A stretch of 64,000 nt of DNA. It comes from Streptomyces sp. 1222.5 (lineage in GTDB: Bacteria > Actinomycetota > Actinomycetes > Streptomycetales > Streptomycetaceae). Shown in pieces: positions 16,969 to 25,357 of this stretch. A model generated the notes under the pieces. It searched no databases. It saw only the letters and a program-made list of their open reading frames with translations, and had not been told where the DNA came from. How positions within the stretch are numbered: the first letter of the stretch is position 1; every line of letters begins with the position of its first letter. Position numbers and translations under genes: made by a program. Location: NCBI RefSeq assembly GCF_900105245.1, contig NZ_FNSZ01000002.1, positions 124,001 to 188,000 of the forward strand, read 5' to 3'.

Positions 16969-18276
16969 TCAGCCGACCCGAGCAGCGGCCTGCTTGGCGG
17001 CGGAGCGCGCGAGCTCTTCGAACCGTGCGGGATCCCGGTCGATCGCCTTGGTGTTCAGGAACTCCAGGAGGCTGAAGAAGACCTCGTCGGACTCGATCTT
17101 CGTGTCCAGGAGCATGGCGAGCGATCCGGGTTCGTCGTAGGGCACCTTGCGCGCACGGTCGCTGGAGGCGGTGACGTCGTCGGTCGAACTCGTCGGCGAT
17201 GAGTCCGCGCGCGGTTCCGGAACGGCCTGCTTCGGCGACTCCTCTGCTGCGGTCGGCGCGGAGGGGTCGATCGCCTCGGCTGGTCCGTCTCCTATTACGT
17301 CGTAATAGTCCTCGCCCTCCGCGTCTTCCCGGTGCACCAGCATCGGGGCGGTCGCCGGGCCAGGCGCGGGCGGCTTGGCCGAGGGGCCCTCCTCTATTAC
17401 GCCGTAATAGCCCTCGTGCTCGGGGACGCCGTGGCCCGTGTCCTTCGCAGCGGCGCCCTGGTCGTTCGAGGCCGAGTCCCTCGACGCACTCCCCTCTATT
17501 ACGCCGTAATAGCCGGGGGCCTCCTCGCTCGGCGCCGGCTGTGCGCGCGGGGGCTCGCGCCGGTCCTCCTCCTTGCGAGCCCGCTCGTCCTTCAGTCGCC
17601 GAAGTGCCGCCTCCTGCTCATCGACCGGCTTGCCGGCGACCGCACGCAGCAGGTCGATGGGCTCCACCCCGATCCGGCTCTGGAGTTCCGGCGTGAGCTT
17701 GAGCAGGGCGAGCCGCTGCGACACCCAACCCTGGGACCGGTGGAGCCGCTTGGCCAGAGCCGTCTGGCTGCCGTGGATGGTCAGCAGCCGCTCCAGAGCA
17801 CGGGCCTCGTCCAGCTCGTTCAGATCCTGCCGGTGGATGTTGGCGACCAGCGCGGATTCGAGCAGCTCCTCGGAGTTGCTGCCCTGATCGTCACTGACCA
17901 TCACCTTGATGGTCGGAAGCTGCGCCTCACGGGCGGCGGCGAGCCGGCTGCTGCCGTCGATGACGACATAGGTGGTGTCGGCTTCGAGGTCGGTTTCGCG
18001 CTCGGGGTTGACCTTGATGTAGGCGTCTCGGTTCATGACCGTGATCGCCTGCTTCTGGCCGTGGGTCTTCAGGCTGCCCGCCAGGTCGGTGAGGTCACCG
18101 AGGCTCGACCGGGGGTTGTCCGGGTTCAGGCTGATGCGGTGCGGCGGGAGCTCGCCGGGCGGGGCGACGCCGTCGGTGGGCACACCGGTGGCGGCCGCGA
18201 CGGCCTGGCGGCGCGCGCTGACCGGACGTACTCCCCCGCCGAAACGGCCGGCGCCGAGCTGGTCGGCCTTGCTCAT
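16969..18276 (-). CDS. parB: ParB-family partition protein with parS-like sites inside its gene
   Basis: This 435-residue centromere-binding protein has an N-terminal ParB/Spo0J core with SLKTHGQKQAITV, VIDGSSRLAAAREA, ESALVANIHRQDLNELDEARALERLL and the HTH TALAKRLHRSQGWVSQRLALLKL. Residues 235-360 form a low-complexity linker that contains YYGVI, YYGVI and YYDVI at exactly 34-residue intervals, encoded by the embedded 17-bp palindromes at 17292, 17394 and 17496. The C-terminal 70 residues (KVPYDEPGSLAMLL onward) may be the dimerisation part. Its ATG overlaps the parA stop (ATGA). It acts with ParA to segregate the replicon. Confidence 0.92.
   Translation of the reverse strand: MSKADQLGAGRFGGGVRPVSARRQAVAAATGVPTDGVAPPGELPPHRISLNPDNPRSSLGDLTDLAGSLKTHGQKQAITVMNRDAYIKVNPERETDLEADTTYVVIDGSSRLAAAREAQLPTIKVMVSDDQGSNSEELLESALVANIHRQDLNELDEARALERLLTIHGSQTALAKRLHRSQGWVSQRLALLKLTPELQSRIGVEPIDLLRAVAGKPVDEQEAALRRLKDERARKEEDRREPPRAQPAPSEEAPGYYGVIEGSASRDSASNDQGAAAKDTGHGVPEHEGYYGVIEEGPSAKPPAPGPATAPMLVHREDAEGEDYYDVIGDGPAEAIDPSAPTAAEESPKQAVPEPRADSSPTSSTDDVTASSDRARKVPYDEPGSLAMLLDTKIESDEVFFSLLEFLNTKAIDRDPARFEELARSAAKQAAARVG
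17292..17512. repeat. Three parS-like palindromes inside parB at exact 102-bp spacing
   Basis: Copies at 17292-17308 (centre T), 17394-17410 and 17496-17512 lie in the same reading frame. Each is 102 bp from the next and encodes YY[G/D]VI. The equal spacing and equal phase suggest selection for position or a past tandem duplication. Confidence 0.85.
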
Positions 18277-19538
18277 GCGATCTCCCGGGCCAGTGCGCGC
18301 ATGCCGATCGCCTGCTGGGACTTGGGGGCGTAGGACAGCAGAGGCCGCTTCATCCGGACGGCTTCCTTCTGTTCCTTGAGGTCGCCGATCAGCCCGACGA
18401 CCCGCGGGTCCTTTATGTCGATCCACCCTTGGAGCGAGGAGGTGGCGATGAAGCCGCGGCGGGAGTCGTAGAGGTTGACGACGATGCCGAGGTAGTCGAT
18501 GTCGATCTGGAGGTCGCCGCGCAGGTCGTCGATCTGTGTGGTGAGCAGCTCGTAGGCGTCGGCGGAACTGTCCTCGGCCTGGACGACGATGAGTGCCCCG
18601 GACTGTCCCGGCTTCTCTCCGTCGCGGCGGCGGCCGTAGTACGCGGCGGCGTCCATGCTCAGGCCGAGGCTCGGCGGGCAGTCGACGAGGATCACGTCGT
18701 AGTCGGCTTCCAGCGGGGAGAGGGCGCGCTCCAGTGCCGCTTCCCTGGCGCGTACGGCGGACAGCCGGACGTCGAGCAGGAAGGCGTCGTTGCAGGCTGG
18801 AAGGAGGTGAAGCCGGCCTCCGAAGGTCTCCTCGTCGATGGAGACGATCAGGTCGCGGAGGTCGCCCTTGGGGTCGCCGGCCATGTGGTTGGTGAGGCTG
18901 TCCCCGTTCATGGGAAGGGGAGCCCCGCCGAGCTGGTTGGTGAGGTGGCACTGCGGGTCGAAGTCGACGAGCAGCACGCGCAGCCCGAGGCCCGGCAGGT
19001 TCTCGATGTCCAGCGGGTCGGTGGCGGGAGGTTCGTCACCTGCGTCGGCGTCGCTCGCCCGCAGAGCCTGCGCGAGAGCCTTGGCCACCCGAACCGAGTG
19101 CAGGCTGTTGGCGTCCTCGGAGAGCGCCTCGCCGAGACCGGCGGTGATCGCGGTCTTGCCGACGCCGCCCTTCTGGTTGCAGACGATGATGCGACGGGTG
19201 ACCTCGGGACGCTCGACATCCGGCGCGGGGTTGGAGTCGAGCCACAACTGGACGGACTGGGCCAGTCCCTGGATGAGGGAGACCCGGCGGTCCGTGGCGA
19301 GCAGCCGGAACTCTTCCCACTGGCCTGGCGGCAGGAAAGTGGCGAAGGAGTCGGCGCCCGAGGTGTCGACGGACGGGGGAGTGGAGGCGAGGGCGCACCA
19401 GTCTCGGATGCCCTGCTCGACGGCTGCCTGGATCTCGATGCCGTGTTGGGCGGCTCGAACCTTGAGGTTCTGCCGGAGCCATCCCGGCAGTTTGGAGACG
19501 ACCTTCTCGCGGTCGCTGGAGGTGGCTGGCGAACTCAT
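18273..19538 (-). CDS. parA: ParA-family partition ATPase
   Basis: This 421-residue protein has a deviant Walker A, CNQKGGVGKTA, near residue 124, switch/Walker B-like segments LLVDFDPQCHLTNQL and VILVDCPPSLGL, and a long N-terminal extension of about 115 residues. The extension includes a possible RHH/HTH-like start (LPGWLRQNLKVRAAQHGIEIQAAVEQGI). Long-form ParAs with such an extension often bind their own promoter. It is the first gene of the parAB operon and overlaps parB by four bases. An inverted repeat and three more palindromes lie upstream. Confidence 0.93.
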   Translation of the reverse strand: MSSPATSSDREKVVSKLPGWLRQNLKVRAAQHGIEIQAAVEQGIRDWCALASTPPSVDTSGADSFATFLPPGQWEEFRLLATDRRVSLIQGLAQSVQLWLDSNPAPDVERPEVTRRIIVCNQKGGVGKTAITAGLGEALSEDANSLHSVRVAKALAQALRASDADAGDEPPATDPLDIENLPGLGLRVLLVDFDPQCHLTNQLGGAPLPMNGDSLTNHMAGDPKGDLRDLIVSIDEETFGGRLHLLPACNDAFLLDVRLSAVRAREAALERALSPLEADYDVILVDCPPSLGLSMDAAAYYGRRRDGEKPGQSGALIVVQAEDSSADAYELLTTQIDDLRGDLQIDIDYLGIVVNLYDSRRGFIATSSLQGWIDIKDPRVVGLIGDLKEQKEAVRMKRPLLSYAPKSQQAIGMRALAREIA

Positions 19539-19549
19539 GGTGACACCTT

Positions 19550-19588
19550 ACTAACGTTCAAGATCGTTGCAAGCATCGACACGTTAGT
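19550..19588. promoter_or_regulatory. Inverted repeat upstream of parA
   Basis: ACTAACGT (19550-19557) and ACGTTAGT (19581-19588) form a perfect 8-bp inverted repeat just upstream of the parA ATG, separated by an A/T-richer spacer. It is a candidate operator or promoter of the parAB operon, distinct from the 17-bp palindromes. Confidence 0.5.
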
Positions 19589-19636
19589 TAGCGGGTTCCT
19601 GAGGGCCAATCAGAGGCCAACCAGGACCGCTGGGAC

Positions 19637-19793
19637 CTATTACGCCGTAATAGCCGCCCCTTGGATCGAGGCGACGCGGCACCTATTACGCCGTAATAGC
19701 TCGCCGCGACCGGCCACCGACACGGCGCCGCCGGAGCACCGGCGAACCGCCTGCCGGCCACCCTGAAGGCGGTCGGCTATGACGCCGTAATAG
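19637..19793. repeat. Three parS-like palindromes upstream of parA
   Basis: Perfect copies lie at 19637-19653 and 19683-19699, and a copy with one mismatch (CTATGACGCCGTAATAG) at 19777-19793. With the other groups this makes ten sites in 3.7 kb around parAB. The rest of 19589-20102 shows no gene. Confidence 0.8.
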
Positions 19794-20042
19794 CTGGACC
19801 CGCCGAGCCCGAACAAGGACGCCGAGCGACGCCTCGAGATGGCGGCCGCGACAGGAGGCGCCGATCACGGCAGACCGCCTGTCCGTATCGGCCGGGGGCC
19901 AGACGCATCCGTGGCGGCCCTCCCCATGCCGCTGAGAGGGTTCTCCGATTCCGTGACGGCCCCTGGGCAGCGAAACCGTCAGACTCGCGGTCGGCGCCAC
20001 AGCACCCGTGAGTCTCATGCGCGCCTCAAGAGCGATCCGATA

Positions 20043-20075
20043 CGCGATTCGAGGTGATATCCAGCGTGCGATTCG
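20043..20075 (+). promoter_or_regulatory. Direct repeats GCGATTCG in the tap promoter region
   Basis: GCGATTCG occurs at 20043-20050 and 20068-20075, 25 bp apart, each followed by a GATA-like stretch. GGAGG sits before the tap ATG. The repeats may be the operator for Tap's own HTH domain, which is inference. Confidence 0.4.
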
Positions 20076-20102
20076 GGATAGGATGGTCGAGGAGGTCGTT
20101 GC

Positions 20103-22268
20103 ATGCCCACCGAGAACGAGCTGTTCAGCGCCGTCGACGCACTGCTGGAGCAGGTCACCCGGGAAGACCTGCCGCCGGTCGCGGAGCGCAAACGCCTACG
20201 TGAGGCGGCCGGCCTCACCCAGACCCAGGTCGGGGCCGCCCTCGGCACGCGCCGCGAGACCGTCGCGAGCTGGGAGTCGGGCAGGAACGAACCCCGCCCC
20301 CCGCAGCGCGCCGCCTACGCCCGCCTGCTGGAAAAGCTGGCTGACCGCTTCCCGGTCCCGGAAGCGCCCTCCGCCCCCACCGCGCCGCAGCCGGTGACGG
20401 AGCGCCCGGCTGCGGCACCCGAGACGCCGGCACCCGCACCCGGCCCGGTTACACCCCCCAGGACATCACCGACCCGACGCCCGAAACAGCACGCCGCCCT
20501 CCCCGCACCCGCCGCCCCGACGGCCGGCGGCGCCTACCCGCACGGCCCGCTCCTCGTCCTCGACGCCGGCCCGGACCGTCACATCACCGGCTACGGCACC
20601 GGCGGCCTGATCCTGGACGTACCGGCCAAGTCTCTCCCCGCGCTGGTGGAGTGGACACTGAAAGAAGGTCAGCTCGGCGCGGAGAGGCTGAACGCGTCCG
20701 GAAAGGACGCCGACCCGCTGCTCGTGCTCACTCCGGCCGCGTGCGAGCGGTACGGCCTGCCGGTCCAGCTCTCCGAAGAGGACCGGCTCGCCGGCCGCCT
20801 CCCGGACACCCACAAGGTCCTCAAGCAGCTCGACCGCGCCGAGTGGCGGCTCACCAAGCGCGGATTCGGGCCCTGGGCCAGGATCTACCGCCCGGCGCAG
20901 GGCGGCCGGCGGCAGTGCGTGCAGCTGTGCATCCCGTCCTGGCACGCCCTCGACGACCGGGCCTGGGGTCACGCCGCACAGCTGCCACCTGCGGAACTCG
21001 CCCGGGTCCTGGGGACGTTCGCGCGGCGGGTGATGACTCCGGTCGGCTCCACCGCCGTGACGGGCCTAGAGCTCATGACGGCCCTCAACCCGCCGATCCG
21101 CGCCGGCGAGCCGGACGCCGACGGCCGGCGCCGCTCCCAGCACCGGCCCGGCTCACTCGGCAGGGCACCGATGGACCCGGCTCCCTGCGAGGCGCCCGAC
21201 GGCCACCCCGTCCTCAAGGACCTGCCCCGCTTCCACGTACGCGGCCCCGCCGAGAAGCTCTTCGAGGAGGCGTACGACTGGGCCCGCGAACTCACCGATG
21301 ACGAGTGCATGAAGCGTCACCTGGTCGGCATCGACGTCAACCTCGCCTTCGGCGCGGCCGCCAACGGCGCCGTCGTCGGCCTCGCGACACCCCCCGAGCA
21401 CGTCACCAACCCTGCCTTCGACCCGATGCTGCCCGGGGCATGGCTGGTCGACCTCTCCGGCGTCGACCTCTCCCAGGTCCTGATCGGCCGGCAGCGACAC
21501 CGGCTCCACGGCCACCTGCTGCCCAGCCCGTTCACTCCGACCGGCGAACGTCCGGCGGGTCCGGCCTGGTACGCCACCCCGACCGTGGCGTACGCGATGG
21601 AACTGGGCTACGAGGTGGCCCCCTTGGAGGCGTGGGTGCGCCGCGAGAGCGGCCGGTTCCTGGATGGCTGGTACAAGCGGCTGCGCGACGCCTACGTCCA
21701 CACCATGGCCGAGCTGGGTGTCGCCGAGAAGCTGCCCCCGGCCGAGTTCCTGACCGCGATGGACGGCTACAAGAGCCGTGACCGTGAGCTGGGCATCGTC
21801 GTGGACGCGGTGAAGATGACCGTCAAGGGCGGCATCGGCAAGCTGCGGGAAAAGGCCCGCGGCGGAGGCTGGAAGCCAGGGCAGGCCTGGCCAGCTCTGT
21901 CCCGGCCGACGTGGCGGCCCGACATCCGCGCGGTCGTGATCTCCCGGGCCCGGATCAGCATGCATCGCAAGATGCTGCACCTGGCCGCGGCCACCGGCCG
22001 GTACCCGGTCGCGGTTCTGTCGGACTGCGCCGTGTACGCCGCCGACGGGCCCGGCCCGCTGGACGTCCTGCCCTACAACGCCGACGGCAAGACCGTGCCC
22101 GGCTCCTTCCGGCTCGGCGTCTCCCCAGGGATGGTCAAGCACGAGGGCACCCAAAGCGTGCTGTGGGGCGCCGAGGTACAGGAGCAGCTCAACGCCGACG
22201 GCAAGATCGCCAACCTCGCCCGCTACATCAAGACCGGCGAGATCACCGCCAAGGACAGCGGAGAGTAG
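20103..22268 (+). CDS. tap: Telomere-associated protein Tap
   Basis: This 721-residue protein matches the Streptomyces Tap family in length and organisation. Residues 20-75 form an XRE-type HTH (LREAAGLTQTQVGAALGTRRETVASWESG). A Pro/Ala-rich linker follows to about residue 140, then the large conserved domain (GPLLVLDAGPDRHITGYGTGG, HLVGIDVNLAFGAAANGAVVGLA, AWYATPTVAYAMELGYEVAPLEAWVRRESG). The large domain looks nuclease/exonuclease-fold-like in its LVGIDVN Asp motif. Known Tap binds telomeric 3' overhangs and recruits the terminal protein for end patching. It lies 12 bp upstream of tpg. Its presence means the replicon is linear. Confidence 0.93.
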   Translation: MPTENELFSAVDALLEQVTREDLPPVAERKRLREAAGLTQTQVGAALGTRRETVASWESGRNEPRPPQRAAYARLLEKLADRFPVPEAPSAPTAPQPVTERPAAAPETPAPAPGPVTPPRTSPTRRPKQHAALPAPAAPTAGGAYPHGPLLVLDAGPDRHITGYGTGGLILDVPAKSLPALVEWTLKEGQLGAERLNASGKDADPLLVLTPAACERYGLPVQLSEEDRLAGRLPDTHKVLKQLDRAEWRLTKRGFGPWARIYRPAQGGRRQCVQLCIPSWHALDDRAWGHAAQLPPAELARVLGTFARRVMTPVGSTAVTGLELMTALNPPIRAGEPDADGRRRSQHRPGSLGRAPMDPAPCEAPDGHPVLKDLPRFHVRGPAEKLFEEAYDWARELTDDECMKRHLVGIDVNLAFGAAANGAVVGLATPPEHVTNPAFDPMLPGAWLVDLSGVDLSQVLIGRQRHRLHGHLLPSPFTPTGERPAGPAWYATPTVAYAMELGYEVAPLEAWVRRESGRFLDGWYKRLRDAYVHTMAELGVAEKLPPAEFLTAMDGYKSRDRELGIVVDAVKMTVKGGIGKLREKARGGGWKPGQAWPALSRPTWRPDIRAVVISRARISMHRKMLHLAAATGRYPVAVLSDCAVYAADGPGPLDVLPYNADGKTVPGSFRLGVSPGMVKHEGTQSVLWGAEVQEQLNADGKIANLARYIKTGEITAKDSGE

Positions 22269-22280
22269 GGGACAGGGCCG

Positions 22281-22838
22281 ATGGCAGACGTCGGGGAAGA
22301 GCTCGAGAAGGCGGTGGAGGGCGCGTTCACACGCCCCGTTCCCAAGTCCGCCGGAGCCCAGATGCGCTATCTCGTCAAGCAGTTCAAGGGCAGCACCAAG
22401 CAGGTCGCCCTGCTGCTCGGCATCACCCAGCGGACCGTCGAGCGGTACGTGAAGGACCAGATCAAGAGACCCCGGCCCGACCTCGCCGCCCGTATGGAGC
22501 GTGAAGTGCGTCGCCGCTGGCAGCCCCAGATCCGCGCCAGGGCCAAGAAGGCCGCGTCCACCACCGACGGCATCATGATCGACACGCGCGCCCGCTTCGG
22601 CTTCACCGCAGCCCCCGGAACCACCGACGACGCCCGCCTGCGCCATCTCACCCTGGCCCTGCCACCTGAGCACGCCGCCCGGCTCTTCGACGCCCAGGAA
22701 GCCGGCGCCACCGAGCAGCAGCTCCAGCAGATCGCGGCCGAGGCCCTGGGAGAGGTCTATTTCCGCGACAGCGGCCGCCGCGCCCACGGCCTGGAGGTCG
22801 AGTTCACGGACCTCGAACACGTGGAGTTCGAGCTCTGA
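22281..22838 (+). CDS. tpg: Terminal protein Tpg
   Basis: This 185-residue basic protein has the usual Tpg length. It carries the N-terminal helix-turn-helix-like segment (STKQVALLLGITQRTVERYVKDQIKRPRPDLAARM) and a conserved central part (RARFGFTAAPGTTDDARLRHLTLALPP). Tpg primes end patching and stays covalently attached to 5' ends of linear Streptomyces replicons; that is known for the family. The gene follows tap in one operon. Confidence 0.93.
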   Translation: MADVGEELEKAVEGAFTRPVPKSAGAQMRYLVKQFKGSTKQVALLLGITQRTVERYVKDQIKRPRPDLAARMEREVRRRWQPQIRARAKKAASTTDGIMIDTRARFGFTAAPGTTDDARLRHLTLALPPEHAARLFDAQEAGATEQQLQQIAAEALGEVYFRDSGRRAHGLEVEFTDLEHVEFEL

Positions 22839-22961
22839 CCAGCGCCCGTGCAGAACTCTCCTGCCGGGACCTGTAGCAACTCGGGTGCGGCTCACAGCAC
22901 CCACACCCGGGTGCCGGAACCGGTCGGCAGGGGAGCGCGCGTTACGTGGGACATCCCGGGG

Positions 22962-23094
22962 GTGGCGGGGCAGCGTGGTACCAGGGGCCTTCGCCGGCCC
23001 CTGGACCCCGCTGCCCCACCACTTTCCGGCGCGAAGCCGTTTCGTCGTGGCCCGGGCCCGTACGCGCCGGAAAGCGGTGGGTACGGGCCCGGGC
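22962..23094. repeat. Long hairpin followed by interleaved palindromes downstream of tpg
   Basis: 22962-23022 folds as a nearly complete 26-bp stem around a TTCGCC loop: a GTGG-GGGGCAGCG-GGT-CCAGGGGCC arm and its complement, with two mismatches and one bulge. Next to it, arm A (CTTTCCGGCGCG, 23022-23033), arm B (GCCCGGGCCCGTAC, 23050-23063), A' (23063-23074) and B' (23081-23094) are perfect complements arranged A-B-A'-B', so both stems can form only as a pseudoknot-like fold. No gene lies in 22839-23701. A terminator, an origin element or a relic of a telomere are all possible. Confidence 0.7.
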
Positions 23095-23325
23095 TTGACG
23101 GCAGTCACCAGGCGCCCTCCCACACTGCGGATCCACTATCAGGCGCGGACCACAAGGGGTGACCCGTCCAAGGGCTGAGGCTGGTGGGGCGAGCGGTCGG
23201 TATCCGATGCGGAGGAGCAGAGGGTGCACGGACACACTCACGGCGGGCCTGTTGCACAAGGTAAGAGAGCGCAGCCGTAAAAGCGCCTCTGAACTGCGGA
23301 AATGCATCGAACAACCACGACCGTG

Positions 23326-23497
23326 GGAACTGCCAGGCAGTTCCTGTGGCCGTAGAGGGCGATCCTAGGAACCGTGTGCACGGTTCCCTCGGACGCAGTA
23401 CCACGATCCAGGAACAGCACACCACGACTGACCGAACTGCCATAGCGGTCAGGAGAACTGCCACCACGTCTGTAGGAACTGGGCACCACGTTCCTAC
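23326..23497. repeat. Cluster of GGAAC-type palindromes upstream of the rep-like genes
   Basis: Four dyads lie close together. They are GGAACTGCC-A-GGCAGTTCC (23326-23344), GGAACCGTG-TG-CACGGTTCC (23368-23387), CTGACCG/CGGTCAG (23428-23452) and GTAGGAAC/GTTCCTAC (23472-23497). Short GAACTG...CACCACG direct repeats run between them. This density suggests iterons or protein-binding sites of a replication origin, though nothing proves it. Confidence 0.5.
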
Positions 23498-23508
23498 GAC
23501 AGCGGCAG

Positions 23509-23527
23509 ATTGACGTCACGTACATGA
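23509..23527 (+). repeat. Direct repeat flanking the rep-like gene pair (left copy)
   Basis: ATTGACGTCACGTACATGA is repeated with one change at 24486-24504, followed at similar distance by CTGAGAA in both copies. The core ACGTACATGA also occurs inverted at 23620-23629. The two outer copies bracket the two HTH genes. Confidence 0.6.
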
Positions 23528-23602
23528 CTCGGGCCTGAGAAGCCGAATAGTGGACGGGGCGATTCCGTAGCGTGGCGACAGAAGACGCGGCCGACAGGCG
23601 GA

Positions 23603-23680
23603 GTTGATTGACTTCCTGCTCATGTACGTTAAGTTCATCTGGTCGGCCTCGCGGCCGTCCTTCATGAGCCACCAATCAAC
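23603..23680 (+). promoter_or_regulatory. Structured leader before the rep-like gene
   Basis: GTTGATTG (23603-23610) pairs with CAATCAAC (23673-23680). Nested inside, GCTCATG (23618-23624) pairs with CATGAGC (23663-23669), and a GC-rich GGCC hairpin sits in the middle. The fold ends 21 bases before the TTG start, so it could control translation or be an antisense-RNA target, as in many plasmid rep leaders. Confidence 0.5.
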
Positions 23681-23701
23681 CCCCGTGCACGGAGGGCCCC
23701 G

Positions 23702-24154
23702 TTGGGAGCAGTACGCAGACTGGTCGACGCCGACACGGGCGAGCCGGTCCCCTATGCGCCGTACGCCTTTTCCGGCCGGCACACACAGGTCGACAAGGCA
23801 CGTGTCGAGGCCATCACCGAATCCAAGGCGTTCACGCCCAGTCAGAAGTTCCTCGTCCTCTGGTGGATCGGCGTGTCACCCGAAGGCATGGAGCCGCTGA
23901 GGGCCACTGGAGCGGACATCGGCAAGCGCGTGGGGATGTCGACCGACGCCGTGGGAAAGATCAACCGAAAGCTCGCGAAGCACCGGATCCTGATCGTTCG
24001 CGGACGCATCGGCAACTACAACTTCTACCGGATCAGCCCGTACATCGCGTTTCACGGGACCGGACTTGAACAACGTGAAGCAGTGAAGACGTGCAACCCG
24101 CCGAACATCCCCGGCTTCGATGACAACGTCCCTGCTCGGTGGGAGGCCCAGTGA
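23702..24154 (+). CDS. Winged-helix protein, possible RepL-like replication initiator
   Basis: This 150-residue protein has a winged-HTH core: AFTPSQKFLVLWWIGVSPEG, GADIGKRVGMSTDAVGKINRKLAKHRILIVRG, then GNYNFYRISPYIAFHGTG. The last segment resembles the tail of RepL-type plasmid initiators, in which a wing strand is followed by an INP-like motif. The start is a TTG with GGAGGG five bases upstream. It overlaps the next gene by GTGA. Its place among iteron-like repeats favours a replication or copy-control role. A MarR-like regulator is the alternative. Confidence 0.6.
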   Translation: MGAVRRLVDADTGEPVPYAPYAFSGRHTQVDKARVEAITESKAFTPSQKFLVLWWIGVSPEGMEPLRATGADIGKRVGMSTDAVGKINRKLAKHRILIVRGRIGNYNFYRISPYIAFHGTGLEQREAVKTCNPPNIPGFDDNVPARWEAQ

Positions 24155-24465
24155 ACACCACTGACGACAAGCGGAAGAACCTCGAGCTGCTCGAGAAGAC
24201 CGCCGGCATGACCGCCAACCAGCGTCTCGTCGTCATGCTCTACGCCCTGCACCCCACCGACCGCTCCGGCGCAATCCTCGAGACCGCGGCCAACCTGGCC
24301 AAGCTCGTCGGCATGGCCCCTCCCGTCTTCTCCCGCACCCGCAAGCAGGTCATCGAAGCCGGCTGGCTGGAGGAGACCGAGCGCATCGGCCACATCAAGT
24401 ACTACCGCCTCGACCCCAAGCGCATGGGGGAGAACGTGGTCGTACCCCTGCGCCGCGCGACATGA
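24151..24465 (+). CDS. Small winged-helix protein, partner of the rep-like gene
   Basis: This 104-residue protein starts at a GTG that overlaps the previous stop (GTGA). It is one MarR/winged-HTH domain: MTANQRLVVMLYALHPTDRSG, TAANLAKLVGMAPPVFSRTRKQVIEAGWLEE, IKYYRLDP. It resembles the DNA-binding part of its upstream neighbour, so the pair may be a duplicated initiator or an initiator plus its repressor. Confidence 0.6.
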   Translation: MNTTDDKRKNLELLEKTAGMTANQRLVVMLYALHPTDRSGAILETAANLAKLVGMAPPVFSRTRKQVIEAGWLEETERIGHIKYYRLDPKRMGENVVVPLRRAT

Positions 24466-24485
24466 CGTCCTGAGGACCGCACCTC

Positions 24486-24504
24486 ATTGACGTGACGTAC
24501 ATGA
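24486..24504 (+). repeat. Direct repeat flanking the rep-like gene pair (right copy)
   Basis: ATTGACGTGACGTACATGA differs from the left copy at 23509-23527 only at position 9. It lies 20 bp after the stop of the second HTH gene. Confidence 0.6.
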
Positions 24505-24536
24505 GGAGCGGTTCTGAGAACGTGGCTGATTTACAT

Positions 24537-24556
24537 CTGGTGCACATGTGCACCAG
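24537..24556. repeat. Perfect 20-bp palindrome downstream of the rep-like pair
   Basis: CTGGTGCACATGTGCACCAG is its own reverse complement over 20 bases. It is a strong candidate protein-binding site, for one of the two HTH proteins or as a conjugation or origin element. Confidence 0.6.
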
Positions 24557-25357
24557 GTCCGAAGCACTGCGCCGTGTCACCGCAGGCTCAGCCAAGCGGA
24601 AGGAGATCAGGCCGAGCAGTATGGGAAGGACGTCGTCAAAACGGCCCAGCTGCGGCAGCGACTCCAACGGCGATAGCGGTCGTACGACACCCCCGGGCCA
24701 CGACAGATCACAGCGCTACGCACCGGATGGCGCAGTCATCTCCGACGCTCTGCGATCCCGTACGCGTCGACATCTGCGGACGACGACCGGGGTCCTCGGC
24801 GCACCAGTCAGCGGACGGCCCTGCGCAGGCCGAGGACGCGAACCAGGCAGCGCAGAACTGACTGCAGAAAGCGGAAGCGTACGAAGAGGCGTCCTTCGCG
24901 CACGACCAACCGGTCACGGCGGAGCCCACCCCGGCAGTTGAGCGCCGCCTCGTGACCGAAAGCCACCGCCGTGGGGCACCGGAATCACAAGACTTCGCCT
25001 CCTCGCTCCGGTCCAAGCGCTGGACGCCAAGCATCAGGCCGTCGCGATCGCGGCCCGCCTGATGCACCGCGGCGGACTCCTGCCAGGCACTGGCCGCGGT
25101 CAGGCTCGAGTGAGCGGGGTAGCCGTACCGGCCGCAGGGAGGCTGCCCGGAAGGCCTGGATGCTTCCGAACCCGCCTCCCTCTGCCGAACCCGCCGGGCT
25201 CGCACCCCCGTCGCGCCCGTCATCCGTCATGGCCGTCGTGCCGCCGCAGGCCACACCCGCTGCCAACTCAGAGTCCCTCAGCCGGCCGACCCGCCCTGCT
25301 CGTGTGCGAGAGGATCACCGCACCCGGCTTCGTGGTGGCCGGACAGCGCAGGGCGGT
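24557..25357. other. 800-bp stretch with no recognisable gene
   Basis: No frame on either strand has a family signature, a good ribosome site and consistent third-position G+C. Short fragments (for example LDAKHQAVAIAARLMHRGG near 25020) look like decayed coding sequence. Confidence 0.5.
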
